From positions 1-31,020 of the forward strand of contig JBJSXF010000206.1 in the NCBI GenBank assembly GCA_046086225.1: a DNA stretch of 31,020 nt. Direction: 5' to 3'. This document shows positions 14,994-22,314 of this stretch, piece by piece. The number at the start of each line of letters is the position of its first letter. Within the stretch, counting starts at the first letter, position 1. This stretch comes from JBJSXF01 sp046086225. Lineage in GTDB: Bacteria > Actinomycetota > Acidimicrobiia > IMCC26256 > PALSA-610. Under the pieces are notes generated by a model. That model saw nothing but the letters and a program-made list of their open reading frames with translations. It searched no databases and was not told where the DNA came from. The position numbers and the translations under genes are program-made.

Positions 14994-15541
14994 GCGCCGA
15001 CACTGTGACAACCTTCTTCGCGCTGCTCGCCCTCGCGAGCCTCGGCTTCGTCCTCGCAACGGCGGGCGCCCGGCTGCTGCGCCGGCGCGGCCCGTGGTGG
15101 GACCGGCTCGTCGCAACCGTCGGCCCATCGGGGCTCGTTCTCGCCGCATTCGTCGCGGTGGTCGCCACGCTCGGGAGCCTCTATCTCTCAGAGGTCGCGA
15201 ACTTCCCGCCCTGTCGCATGTGCTGGTACCAGCGCACGGCGATGTACCCGCTCGCGGTCATCCTCGTGCTGGCTGCGATCCGCCGGGATGTGGCAGTCGT
15301 GCGCTACGCCCGTCTCCTCGCCGTCATCGGCGCGGCGATCTCCGGTTACCACGTCCTCCTGGAACGGTTCCCGGCGCTCGAGACGGGGGCATGCGAGGTC
15401 GACAATCCCTGCTCGATCGTCTGGGTCCGTCATCTCGGGGTCTTCACCATCCCGTTCATGGCCGGATCCGGGTTCTTGGCCATCATCGCGGCGACCGCCC
15501 TCGCAGCGGCCGCCGCCCGATCCGAGGAGCACTCACCGTGA
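14990..15541 (+). CDS. DsbB-type disulfide bond formation protein
   Basis: Membrane thiol oxidase that passes electrons from an extracytoplasmic thioredoxin-like partner to quinone. The 183-residue protein has about five hydrophobic segments: one more than the usual four, at the N-terminus (TFFALLALASLGFVLATAGA). It has both DsbB cysteine pairs: CRMCW (Cys75, Cys78) after the second segment, and Cys135/Cys141 (GACEVDNPC) in the second loop. PCRMCWYQR is the strongly conserved BdbC/DsbB signature. The start overlaps the preceding stop and its own end overlaps the thioredoxin gene (both GTGA), which implies coupled translation. It probably reoxidises the neighbouring membrane-anchored thioredoxin or an unlinked DsbA-type protein. 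Confidence 0.9.
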   Translation: MSADTVTTFFALLALASLGFVLATAGARLLRRRGPWWDRLVATVGPSGLVLAAFVAVVATLGSLYLSEVANFPPCRMCWYQRTAMYPLAVILVLAAIRRDVAVVRYARLLAVIGAAISGYHVLLERFPALETGACEVDNPCSIVWVRHLGVFTIPFMAGSGFLAIIAATALAAAAARSEEHSP

Positions 15542-16203
15542 GCTCACCCACCGCACCGAAGCAGACCGGGGCCGGACTGCCGGGCTCCGCGAAGCGGCGC
15601 ATTCCCTTCGTCGCGATCGTCGGCGCCGTCGTCGTGGTGGCCGGCGTCCTCGCGATCATCCTGAGCCGGGGGAGCGACGACCCTGCTCCGGCGGGCACGG
15701 AGCAGACCCGACCGGTGGTCGTGACCGGTTCCCCCCTGCCCGAGTACGAGGCCGACGCCACTCCCGACCCCGCCGTCGGGAAGGAGATCCCGGGCCTCGC
15801 GGGGGAGAACTTCGCCGGCGATCCCGTGCGGATCGCCCCGAACGGCAAGGCGAAGGTCGTGATCTTCGTCGCCCACTGGTGTCCGCACTGCCAACGAGAG
15901 GTGCCCATCCTCGCCCCGGACCTCCGGGACGAGCCGCTCCCGGCCGGCGTCGAGGCCTTCGCGGTGTCGACCGCGGTCGATCCCGCCGCACCGAACTACC
16001 CGCCGTCGGAGTGGCTCGCCGGAGTCGACTGGCCGACCCCGATCCTCGCCGACGATGCCCAGCGGAAGGCGTCGACTGCGTACGGACTCAGCGCCTTCCC
16101 GTACTTCGTCTTCGTGAATGCCGACGGCACGGTTTCGTCCCGGGTCACGGGCGAGATCCCGGTCTCCGAGTTCCGGTCGCGGATCGCCGACCTGGAGCGG
16201 TGA
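15538..16203 (+). CDS. Membrane-anchored thioredoxin-fold protein (TlpA/DsbE-like)
   Basis: A 221-residue extracytoplasmic thiol-disulfide protein. Residues 20-45 (RRIPFVAIVGAVVVVAGVLAIIL) form an N-terminal membrane anchor. The rest is a thioredoxin fold with the active site WCPHC (Cys115, Cys118) and the cis-proline in SAFPYFVFVN. CPHC is the pair found in DsbA-type oxidases, while the overall layout (GKEIPGLAGENF at the start) is that of the TlpA/AhpC-TSA group. With the DsbB-like gene directly upstream and overlapping, it is probably the oxidase/isomerase partner in exported protein folding. GAGGAG lies about 8 bp before GTG 15538. It converges with the MFS gene, with ten bases between the stops. 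Confidence 0.9.
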   Translation: MSSPTAPKQTGAGLPGSAKRRIPFVAIVGAVVVVAGVLAIILSRGSDDPAPAGTEQTRPVVVTGSPLPEYEADATPDPAVGKEIPGLAGENFAGDPVRIAPNGKAKVVIFVAHWCPHCQREVPILAPDLRDEPLPAGVEAFAVSTAVDPAAPNYPPSEWLAGVDWPTPILADDAQRKASTAYGLSAFPYFVFVNADGTVSSRVTGEIPVSEFRSRIADLER

Positions 16204-16213
16204 ACGGATTCGA

Positions 16214-17464
16214 TCAGCTCGCAGCGTCGGTAGCCACCGGGAACTCGTCGAGGTTCCGCAGGGCCGGGAAGCCGAACCACCAGATGCCGGCGATGCACAC
16301 GGTGGCGACTCCGCCGATCGCGACGGCCACCGGGGCGCCGAAGAGCTGGCCCGCGACCCCGGATTCGAAAGCCCCGAGCTCGTTCGACGCGCCGATGAAG
16401 ACGTTCTCGACCGCGATGACCCGGCCCCGCACTTCGCTCGGCGTCGCGAGCGGCACGAGGGTCGCCCGGATGTACACGCTCACGGCGTCGGCCCCGGCGG
16501 CGAGGAGCACGGCGACGAACGCGACGGCGTAGCTCCGGGTGACGCCGAGCATGATCGTCCCGAGCCCGAACACGACGACGGCTCCGAGGAGCACCCGCCC
16601 GATCGCTCGTCGCACGGGCCGCCGGGCGAGAGCGATCGTGGTGATCCCGGCCCCGATCCCCACCGCCGCCCGCAGCCAACCGAGACCGACCGCACCCGTG
16701 CCGAGGCGCTCCTCGGCGATGGCGGGAAGCAACGCCAAGGCCCCACCGAACAGCACGGCGAAGAGATCGAGGGAGATCGCACCGAAGACGACCGGATGCC
16801 CCCGGATGAACCGCAACCCGGCGATCGCCTCCCGCAGGCTCGGCCGGGGTGCCGGCTCACGACCGGTGGGGTCGGGGCCGACCGGGCGGGGCACCGCCGA
16901 GATGGCGATCACGGCGACGCCGAGCAAGAACGCCATCGCGACGTAGGGCAGCATCGGATCGGCTGCGTACAGGAAGCCTCCCAGCACCGGACCGATGACG
17001 GCCGCCGCCTGCCAGGTCAGTGAGAACCGGGCGATGAGCCAGGGAAGTCGCTCGGCCGAAACGAGGTCGGCCGGGAGCGACCGGATCGCCGGCGCGGCGA
17101 AGGTTCGACAAATCCCGTAGGCGAGCACGAGTCCGTAGATCGGGAGGACGGCCCGGGATCCCGAGCGAGCGAACAGGGCGAGCCCGCCGGCGATCAGGGC
17201 TTCGAACCCGAACGCCCAGGCCGCCACTCGGCGCCGCTCGAACCGGTCGGCGACCGTCCCGCTGACGAGCACCAAGCCTGCTGCGGGCAGGAACTCCACG
17301 AGGCCCAGGATCCCGAGATCGAGCTCGCGTCCGGTCGCAGCGAAGACCTGAACCCCGAGCGCCGTGATCCCGGCCAGCGCCGCTGCCGAGGAACAGAGCA
17401 CGGCAGTCAGGAGCCCGATGACGGCTCGCCGCTCACCGGGGGCCGAATGCGGCGCGGTCTCCAT
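16214..17464 (-). CDS. MFS transporter
   Basis: A 416-residue major facilitator superfamily permease with about twelve hydrophobic segments. The MFS loop 2-3 motif appears as GTVADRFERRRVA, and a corresponding motif follows the middle loop. The central cytoplasmic loop (RPVGPDPTGREPAPRPSLREA) separates two six-helix halves, as expected. It resembles the enterobactin exporter/MFS-3 type of drug efflux relative, but the substrate is unknown. ATG 17464 is preferred to upstream in-frame starts because the upstream extension is a basic non-hydrophobic stretch and a -10 box (TACCGT) ends 6 bp before this ATG. It is divergent from the NTF2-like gene. Confidence 0.88.
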   Translation of the reverse strand: METAPHSAPGERRAVIGLLTAVLCSSAAALAGITALGVQVFAATGRELDLGILGLVEFLPAAGLVLVSGTVADRFERRRVAAWAFGFEALIAGGLALFARSGSRAVLPIYGLVLAYGICRTFAAPAIRSLPADLVSAERLPWLIARFSLTWQAAAVIGPVLGGFLYAADPMLPYVAMAFLLGVAVIAISAVPRPVGPDPTGREPAPRPSLREAIAGLRFIRGHPVVFGAISLDLFAVLFGGALALLPAIAEERLGTGAVGLGWLRAAVGIGAGITTIALARRPVRRAIGRVLLGAVVVFGLGTIMLGVTRSYAVAFVAVLLAAGADAVSVYIRATLVPLATPSEVRGRVIAVENVFIGASNELGAFESGVAGQLFGAPVAVAIGGVATVCIAGIWWFGFPALRNLDEFPVATDAAS

Positions 17465-17470
17465 GCGCGG

Positions 17471-17476
17471 ACGGTA
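17471..17476 (-). promoter_or_regulatory. -10 box of a leaderless promoter for the MFS gene
   Basis: On the minus strand TACCGT ends 6 bp before ATG 17464. No ribosome binding site is seen between them, in keeping with a leaderless mRNA. Confidence 0.5.
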
Positions 17477-17527
17477 CCGGTGGATCCGATGCGGCCCGAC
17501 GCTCCCCGCCCCCCTTCCTCGAACGCC

Positions 17528-17533
17528 GATAAT
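17528..17533 (+). promoter_or_regulatory. -10 box before the NTF2-like gene
   Basis: GATAAT matches TATAAT at five of six positions and ends 7 bp before ATG 17541, in the 76-bp gap shared with the divergent MFS gene. The position predicts a start on or next to the A of that ATG. Confidence 0.5.
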
Positions 17534-17540
17534 CCTCGTT

Positions 17541-18083
17541 ATGTCAACTTGCGTCGTGGGCGATCCGGGAGGGAGCCTCCCCCGCATGACGCCTGCCGAC
17601 CTGGTCGAGATCGAGCTCCTGAAGCGCCTGAAGTACCGCTACGCCCGGTGCCTCGACCTGAAGCTCTGGTCCGAGATCGGTGAATGCTTCACCGACGACG
17701 CCGTCGCGGCCTACAGCGGCGGCAACTACGCCTTCGAGGGCCGGGACGCCATCGTCGCTTTCCTGCAGCGCTCGATGGGCGCCGAAACGTTCCATTCCAG
17801 CCACAAGATGCATCACCCCGAGATCGACCTCACCGGTCCCGACACTGCCCGGGGCGTCTGGGCGCTCGACGACGTCGTCGTGATGACCGATTTCGAACTG
17901 ACGATCCGGGGCTGCTCCTTCTACGAGGACGACTACGTCAAGCAGGACGGCGTGTGGCGGATCAGCCGGACGGGCTACCGGCGGGTGTTCGAGGAGATCC
18001 AGCCCCGCGGCCCGGTCGAGGGCTTGCGCCTCACCGCTTCGTGGTGGGCCACCGACGGCCGCAGCGAACTCCCCGCCGGCTGA
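17541..18083 (+). CDS. NTF2-like (SnoaL/polyketide-cyclase fold) protein
   Basis: A 180-residue protein of the nuclear-transport-factor-2-like fold. ELLKRLKYRYARCLDLKLWSEIGECFTDDA is the typical first helix pair, followed by GRDAIVAFLQ, HHPEIDLTGPDTARGVWALDDVV and YEDDYVKQDGVWRISRTGYRR. Such proteins include scytalone dehydratase-like and steroid isomerase-like enzymes and many of unknown activity. Two starts compete. ATG 17541 has the -10 box 7 bp upstream and suits a leaderless mRNA. ATG 17586 fits the family length better and follows GGGAGGGAG, but that sequence can pair with CCTCCC just after it. I list the longer form; the 15 extra residues may be untranslated. Confidence 0.78.
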   Translation: MSTCVVGDPGGSLPRMTPADLVEIELLKRLKYRYARCLDLKLWSEIGECFTDDAVAAYSGGNYAFEGRDAIVAFLQRSMGAETFHSSHKMHHPEIDLTGPDTARGVWALDDVVVMTDFELTIRGCSFYEDDYVKQDGVWRISRTGYRRVFEEIQPRGPVEGLRLTASWWATDGRSELPAG

Positions 18084-18085
18084 GC

Positions 18086-18110
18086 GGATTCCGTCACGGT
18101 GACGGAATCC
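18086..18110. terminator. Perfect 11-bp hairpin between convergent genes
   Basis: GGATTCCGTCA - CGG - TGACGGAATCC, directly after the NTF2-like stop. It has no T-tract on either side, so it would act as a U-less terminator for either direction or as a transcript end stabiliser. It is AT-richer than its surroundings. Confidence 0.55.
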
Positions 18111-18112
18111 CC

Positions 18113-18133
18113 ATTCGGAATCCCATTCCGAAT
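18113..18133. terminator. Second perfect hairpin (9 bp) in the same gap
   Basis: ATTCGGAAT - CCC - ATTCCGAAT lies 2 bp after the first hairpin and about 20 bp from the end of the Gfo/Idh gene. The two hairpins share the word GGAATCCC, so alternative pairing between them is possible. Confidence 0.55.
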
Positions 18134-18153
18134 CGGCGGCACCCCCGCGTCGC

Positions 18154-19224
18154 TCAGAGCACCTCGGCGAGCATGACCGGCCGCCCCTCGGCGATCGAGC
18201 GGTGAGCGGCGACACCCGTCGCCACCGACCACGTGCCGTCGCGGGGCGTGACCGCGGCCGCTCCCCCGTTACGGATCGCCTCGGCGAAATCGACGAGTTC
18301 GAGGTACGACGCGCCGTGGTGGAAACCCGCATACGCGATGCGATCATCGGCGCTCGCGTCGGTGTCGGTGACGGTTCGCGTGGCCCGGTCCCCGATCCGC
18401 ACCGTTCCCTCGGGCACGAACGCCTCGATCTTCCCGGTCGCCCCCACGGCCGCGAGCTCCTGCTCGTTCCGGCTCCCCTCGGCGAACATGCACAGGTCGA
18501 GGCATCCCCGCACCCCGTTCGCGAACTCGACGATCACGTAGGCGTTGTCGAGGATGTCGGGGCGCTCCCCGTCGTACACCTCGTCGAGGTGGTTGACGTC
18601 CTGACCGCCGCTGGCCAGGACCCGAACCGGATCGGCTCCGGCGGCCAGGCGCATGAGATCGAAGAAGTGACAGCACTTCTCGACGAGCGTGCCGCCCGTG
18701 TTCCGGTTGAACCGGTTCCAGTTCCCCACCTTCGGGAGGAACGGGAACCGGTGCTCGCGCACGAAGACCATGTGCAGCGGTCCCGCCCGCCCGGCTCGCA
18801 CTTCGGTGAGGAACCGTGCGACCGGCGGCATGTAGCGGTACTCGAGGCCGACCCAGACGAGGCCCGGACGGGTCGCGGCCGCCTCCTCCACCGCGAGACA
18901 GTCGGCCACGGTGGTGCAGAGGGGCTTCTCGACCAGCACCGGCAGATCCGGCCGGGCGGCGAACACTTCGGCCAGAACGGACGCGTGGGAGACGTTCGGC
19001 GTGGCGATCACCAGCGCATCGACGTCGTCGCGGGCGAGCACATCGGCCGTGCGGGCGTGGTGGACGGCGGGATGATCCGCACCGAGCGTGAGCTCGGCCC
19101 AGGCCCGCGATTCCGGCTCGGGATCGGCGGTGGCCGTGATCCGAGCCCCGGGCAGGGCCATGAGGTTGCGGAGGTGCTCGCACCCCATCATCCCCGTCCC
19201 GATCACCGCGAAGCGTTGTTCCAC
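18154..19224 (-). CDS. Gfo/Idh/MocA family oxidoreductase
   Basis: A 356-residue NAD(P)-dependent dehydrogenase of the glucose-fructose oxidoreductase/inositol dehydrogenase type. The N-terminal Rossmann motif is VIGTGMMGCEHLRNL, followed by ATPNVSH and the hallmark EKPLC. The catalytic region includes LVEKCCHFFDLMRLAAG, where Lys and His-Asp occupy the expected places. Substrates in this family are sugars, inositols and related polyols; which one is used here is not readable. GTG 19224 fits the family start exactly. It diverges from the flavin monooxygenase gene across only 21 bp and probably shares a bidirectional promoter with it. Confidence 0.92.
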   Translation of the reverse strand: MEQRFAVIGTGMMGCEHLRNLMALPGARITATADPEPESRAWAELTLGADHPAVHHARTADVLARDDVDALVIATPNVSHASVLAEVFAARPDLPVLVEKPLCTTVADCLAVEEAAATRPGLVWVGLEYRYMPPVARFLTEVRAGRAGPLHMVFVREHRFPFLPKVGNWNRFNRNTGGTLVEKCCHFFDLMRLAAGADPVRVLASGGQDVNHLDEVYDGERPDILDNAYVIVEFANGVRGCLDLCMFAEGSRNEQELAAVGATGKIEAFVPEGTVRIGDRATRTVTDTDASADDRIAYAGFHHGASYLELVDFAEAIRNGGAAAVTPRDGTWSVATGVAAHRSIAEGRPVMLAEVL

Positions 19225-19231
19225 GGGGCGA

Positions 19232-19237
19232 TACCGT
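19232..19237 (+). promoter_or_regulatory. -10 box (plus strand) of a bidirectional promoter
   Basis: TACCGT ends 8 bp before GTG 19246. It overlaps by five bases a -10 box on the other strand. Confidence 0.5.
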
Positions 19238-19238
19238 A
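19233..19238 (-). promoter_or_regulatory. -10 box (minus strand) of a bidirectional promoter
   Basis: TACGGT on the minus strand ends 8 bp before GTG 19224. Both boxes come from the single heptamer TACCGTA (19232-19238). Confidence 0.5.
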
Positions 19239-19245
19239 AACCCTC

Positions 19246-20295
19246 GTGCCGCTCGAGGTCTCCTGGTTCTCCGCCCTCTGCGACGACGACTACGAGTACC
19301 TCGGCGTGCCCGATCCCGCCCTCCGGTCATCGTGGGACCACTGCCGGGCGATCGTCCGGCGGGCCGAGGCGAACGGCTTCGACAACATCCTCCTGCCGTC
19401 GGGCTACGACCTCGGCATCGACGCCCCCGCCTTCGCCGCGGCGGTCGCGGCCGACACGACTCGGATCCGGCTCCTCCTGGCCGTGCGGGCCGGAGAGCTG
19501 TGGCCGCCCCAACTCGCCCGGCAGCTCGCCACCATCGACCGCATTGCGGGCGGCCGGCTCACCGTCAACATCATCTCCAGCGATCTCCCGGGCGCGCCGC
19601 TCCCGAGCGGACCCCGGTACCGCCGCACCCTCGAAGTGATGCAGATCGTCCGCCACCTCCTCGAAGGTCGGCGGGTCGAGCATCACGGCGAGTTCTACGA
19701 CCTCGAGCTCGATCCGCCCTCGGCCACGACGGTGAGCGGGGCGTGCCCACCCTTCTACTTCGGTGGACTCTCGGACGACGCTCGCGAGTGCGCCGCCGCC
19801 GGGGCCGACGTCTACCTCATGTGGCCCGACACCGAAGCCGCCGTCGCCGAGATCATCGATGACATGCGGCATCGTGCCACCCGGCACGGCCGCACCTTGC
19901 GCTTCGGCTATCGCGTGCACGTGGTCGTGCGGGAGACCGAAACCGAAGCGCGAGCAGCCGCCGACCGGCTCATCAGCCGACTCGACCCCGGGACGGGCGA
20001 CGCGATCCGGGCGCGCTCCCTCGACAGCGCCTCGGCCGGAGTACGGCGTCAGGCCGAGCTCCGCGAGACCGCCACCGACGACGGCTACGCCGAACCGCAC
20101 CTCTGGACCGGGATCGGGCGAGCGCGGAGCGGATGCGGCGCCGCCCTCGTCGGCGACCCCGATCAAGTCCTCGCCAAGCTGCGCCGCTACCGGGAACTCG
20201 GCATCGACGCCTTCATCCTCTCCGGGTACCCCCACCTCGACGAGTGCGACCACTTCGCCCGGTACGTGCTCCCGGCGCTGTCAGCGTCGGCCTGA
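19246..20295 (+). CDS. LLM-class flavin monooxygenase, SsuD-like
   Basis: A 349-residue member of the luciferase-like flavin-dependent monooxygenases, closest by eye to alkanesulfonate monooxygenase SsuD: EVSWFSALCDD at the start, IVRRAEANGFDNILLPSG, IRLLLAVRAGELWPPQLARQLATIDRIAGGRLTVNIISSD, and the C-terminal LVGDPDQVLAKLRRYRELGIDAFILSGYPHLDE. Such enzymes use FMNH2 from a separate reductase to oxidise sulfonates or other small organics. No flavin reductase or sulfonate ABC transporter is next to it, so the substrate is open. GTG 19246 is supported by the -10 box 8 bp upstream. Its last 15 bases overlap the end of the GNAT gene on the other strand. Confidence 0.9.
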   Translation: MPLEVSWFSALCDDDYEYLGVPDPALRSSWDHCRAIVRRAEANGFDNILLPSGYDLGIDAPAFAAAVAADTTRIRLLLAVRAGELWPPQLARQLATIDRIAGGRLTVNIISSDLPGAPLPSGPRYRRTLEVMQIVRHLLEGRRVEHHGEFYDLELDPPSATTVSGACPPFYFGGLSDDARECAAAGADVYLMWPDTEAAVAEIIDDMRHRATRHGRTLRFGYRVHVVVRETETEARAAADRLISRLDPGTGDAIRARSLDSASAGVRRQAELRETATDDGYAEPHLWTGIGRARSGCGAALVGDPDQVLAKLRRYRELGIDAFILSGYPHLDECDHFARYVLPALSASA

Positions 20296-20724
20296 CGGCG
20301 GCAGTCGCCAGGTCGTCCATTCGTCGAGCGGCGTCGCCCCGAGTCGGCGGTAGAAACCGTGAGCGGGCTCGTTCCAGTCGAGCACGGCCCACTCGACCCG
20401 GCCGTCGGTGCAAGCCGCCACAGCTTCGAGCAGGGCTCGGCCGACCCCGCGCCCCCGGGCGGGAGGACGCACGAAGAGCTCCTCCAACCAGATCCCCGGC
20501 CGACCGACCCAGGTCGAGAAGGTCGGGAAGAAGAGCGCGAAACCCACGACGGCGTCGACCTCCTCGGCGAGGAGCACCCGGGCTGCCCGGTCGGAACCGA
20601 ACAGGTGACGACCGAAGACATCGCGCTCGAGCTCGACTTCGTGCGCGGCCCGCTCGTACTCGGCGAGTTCGCGAACGAGGGCGATGATCTCGCCGAGATC
20701 GGCCGGACCGGCCTCGCGGATCAC
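20281..20724 (-). CDS. GNAT family N-acetyltransferase (diamine acetyltransferase-like)
   Basis: A 147-residue acetyltransferase of the compact GNAT type. IREAGPADLGEIIALVRELAEYE is the usual N-terminus, GIWLEELFVRPPARGRGVGRALLEAV contains the acetyl-CoA loop (RGRGVG), and VEWAVLDWNEPAHGFYRRLGA is the C-terminal motif B region. The layout, with ELAEYE and WLEELFV, is that of spermidine/spermine or thialysine N-acetyltransferases, but the substrate is not proven. GTG 20724 overlaps the gcvT stop by four bases (GTGA), so it is the last gene of the merR - gcvT unit. Its 3' end overlaps the monooxygenase gene tail to tail by 15 bp. Confidence 0.92.
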   Translation of the reverse strand: MIREAGPADLGEIIALVRELAEYERAAHEVELERDVFGRHLFGSDRAARVLLAEEVDAVVGFALFFPTFSTWVGRPGIWLEELFVRPPARGRGVGRALLEAVAACTDGRVEWAVLDWNEPAHGFYRRLGATPLDEWTTWRLPPSGRR

Positions 20725-21797
20725 GACCGGAGGAACGGGAGGGCGACGATCCGCCCCGCGACCGCGGTCCCCCGCACGTCGAGCTCGACGGCCGTATCGA
20801 CGGCGAGGGTCGGATCGAGCAGAGCCAAGGCGATCCCCCGGCCCAGCATCGGGGAGAAGTTCCCGCTGGTGACGCTCCCGACCTCACGACCGCCGCAGCG
20901 GACGATCGAGCCCTCACGGGCCGGGCGTCGCCCCTCGAGCTCGATGCCGCGGAGACGCCTTGCGATCCCCCGCTCGCGTTCGGCGGCGAGCGCGGCGCGG
21001 CCCCGGAAGTCGGGCTTGTCCCAACCGACGACCCAACCCAGCCCGGCCTGCAGCGGAGTGATGCCCGGGCCGAGCTCATGGCCGTGGAGCGGGAGCCCGG
21101 CCTCCAGCCGCAGCGTGTCGCGAGCGCCGAGCCCGGCCGGCGTGATGCCGGCGTCGAGGAGACGGTTCCAGAGCACACCGGCTCCGGCAGCAGGAACGTG
21201 GATCTCGACGCCGTCCTCACCCGTGTAGCCCGTGCCGGCCACGATGAGGTCACCGACTTCGGCGACCGTGAATCGGGCCACGGTTGCCGCCTCGGGTATC
21301 ACGGCGGCGAGCCGCTCACGCGCCCGGGGACCCTGAACGGCGAGCACGGCGCGCCCGGCGGTGATGTCACCGAAGGGGACCGCGCCACCGATCCGTCGAT
21401 CCGCATCGGCGAATGCGGCGAGGATCCGGGCCGTGTTCGATGCATTGGGCATGACGAGGAACCGCTCGGTGTCGACCCACCACACGATGATGTCGTCGAC
21501 GACATGCGCGTCGTCGGCGGCGAGCAGGTGTGTGTACTGGGCCCGCCCGGGGGCGATGCGGGTCAGATCGTTGGTGAGGAGCCACTGGAGCAACGGGACT
21601 GCGCCCGGGCCCGAGCACTCGATCGTGCCGAGGTGGGAGACGTCGAACACCACTGCGTCGTCGCGGCAGGTGCGGTGCTCTTCGATGACGCCCGAGTACT
21701 GGAGCGGCATCTCCCACCCTCCGAACGGCACCATGCGCGCCCCGAGCGCGCGGTGGCGATCGTCGAGCGGGCTGCGTCGATCGGCTGCCGCGGTCAC
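20721..21797 (-). CDS. gcvT: Aminomethyltransferase, glycine cleavage T protein
   Basis: Transfers the methylene group from the aminomethyl-lipoyl arm of GcvH to tetrahydrofolate, releasing ammonia. The 358-residue protein has the family features MVPFGGWEMPLQYSGVIEEHR, FDVSHLGTIECSG, the central GTGYTGEDGVEIHVP, RDTLRLEAGLPLHGHEL and SVTSGNFSPMLGRGIALALL near the end. All match GcvT rather than the broader YgfZ/dimethylglycine dehydrogenase relatives. GTG 21797 lies 19 bp after the MerR stop; no clear ribosome site is seen. gcvH is three genes upstream in the same orientation, while gcvP is not in the window. Confidence 0.95.
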   Translation of the reverse strand: MTAAADRRSPLDDRHRALGARMVPFGGWEMPLQYSGVIEEHRTCRDDAVVFDVSHLGTIECSGPGAVPLLQWLLTNDLTRIAPGRAQYTHLLAADDAHVVDDIIVWWVDTERFLVMPNASNTARILAAFADADRRIGGAVPFGDITAGRAVLAVQGPRARERLAAVIPEAATVARFTVAEVGDLIVAGTGYTGEDGVEIHVPAAGAGVLWNRLLDAGITPAGLGARDTLRLEAGLPLHGHELGPGITPLQAGLGWVVGWDKPDFRGRAALAAERERGIARRLRGIELEGRRPAREGSIVRCGGREVGSVTSGNFSPMLGRGIALALLDPTLAVDTAVELDVRGTAVAGRIVALPFLRS

Positions 21798-21816
21798 CGC
21801 GCCGGACGACCCGGGG

Positions 21817-22275
21817 TCAGCGGGATGCGGCGCGCCGGGCGACCGGCGCCGGCTCGGCGACGGCCCGGACCGCGGCGGACACCGTCGCCTCGAGCGGCTC
21901 GATCGCGACGATGCTCAGCACGCCCTGACCGCGCCGCATGAGATCGATGACCTGATCGTCGCTCTCGGCGAGGAGCACCGTGGAACCGTCGATGACGATC
22001 CGGGCCGAGGCGAGATCCTTGTCGTACGCCCGTAGCGACTCGATCGCTTTCCGGGCCGAGCGCAGTTCGATGCCGGCGTCGAGCATCTGCTTGATGACCT
22101 TGCACTCGACGAGGTCCCGGAACGAGTAGCGGCGCTGGGTGCCGCTCCCGTTGGCCTCGGCGACGGACGGCCGGATGAGTCCGGTACGGGTCCAGTAGTC
22201 GAGTTGCCGGTAGGTGATTCCGACGATGGTGCAGACCTGGGGCCCGCGGTAGCCCGCTTCGGGGAGTTCGCGCAT
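21817..22275 (-). CDS. MerR family regulator (Rv1830 type)
   Basis: A 152-residue transcriptional regulator. The winged-helix MerR domain covers about residues 8-80: VCTIVGITYRQLDYWTRTGLIRPS, then GTQRRYSFRDLVECKVIKQMLDAGI, with a short effector region after it. It matches in position and style the second MerR gene of the mycobacterial gcvH - garA - merR - bfn - merR block. An in-frame GTG at 22293 exists upstream, but ATG 22275 is chosen because a -10 box (TACACT) ends 6 bp before it and lies inside the longer reading. An inverted repeat sits in the promoter spacer. gcvT and a GNAT follow in the same unit. Confidence 0.9.
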   Translation of the reverse strand: MRELPEAGYRGPQVCTIVGITYRQLDYWTRTGLIRPSVAEANGSGTQRRYSFRDLVECKVIKQMLDAGIELRSARKAIESLRAYDKDLASARIVIDGSTVLLAESDDQVIDLMRRGQGVLSIVAIEPLEATVSAAVRAVAEPAPVARRAASR

Positions 22276-22281
22276 CACACG

Positions 22282-22287
22282 AGTGTA
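22282..22287 (-). promoter_or_regulatory. -10 box of a leaderless promoter for the MerR gene
   Basis: TACACT on the minus strand ends 6 bp before ATG 22275. It lies inside the longer reading frame from GTG 22293, which argues for the shorter start. Confidence 0.6.
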
Positions 22288-22291
22288 ACTC

Positions 22292-22308
22292 ACGGTTTCC
22301 CGAACCGT
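22292..22308 (-). promoter_or_regulatory. Inverted repeat in the MerR promoter spacer, candidate operator
   Basis: ACGGTT - N5 - AACCGT, a perfect 6-bp inverted repeat, lies 4 bp upstream of the -10 box, where MerR-family dimers normally bind (between -35 and -10). Self-regulation by the adjacent MerR protein is an inference. Confidence 0.4.
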
Positions 22309-22314
22309 CTCTCT

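Noticed and set aside
17567..17585. GGGAGG-GAG-CCTCCC as a riboswitch or RBS-sequestering hairpin of the NTF2-like gene
   Set aside because: The stem is only 6 bp and may simply lie inside the coding region if ATG 17541 is the true start.
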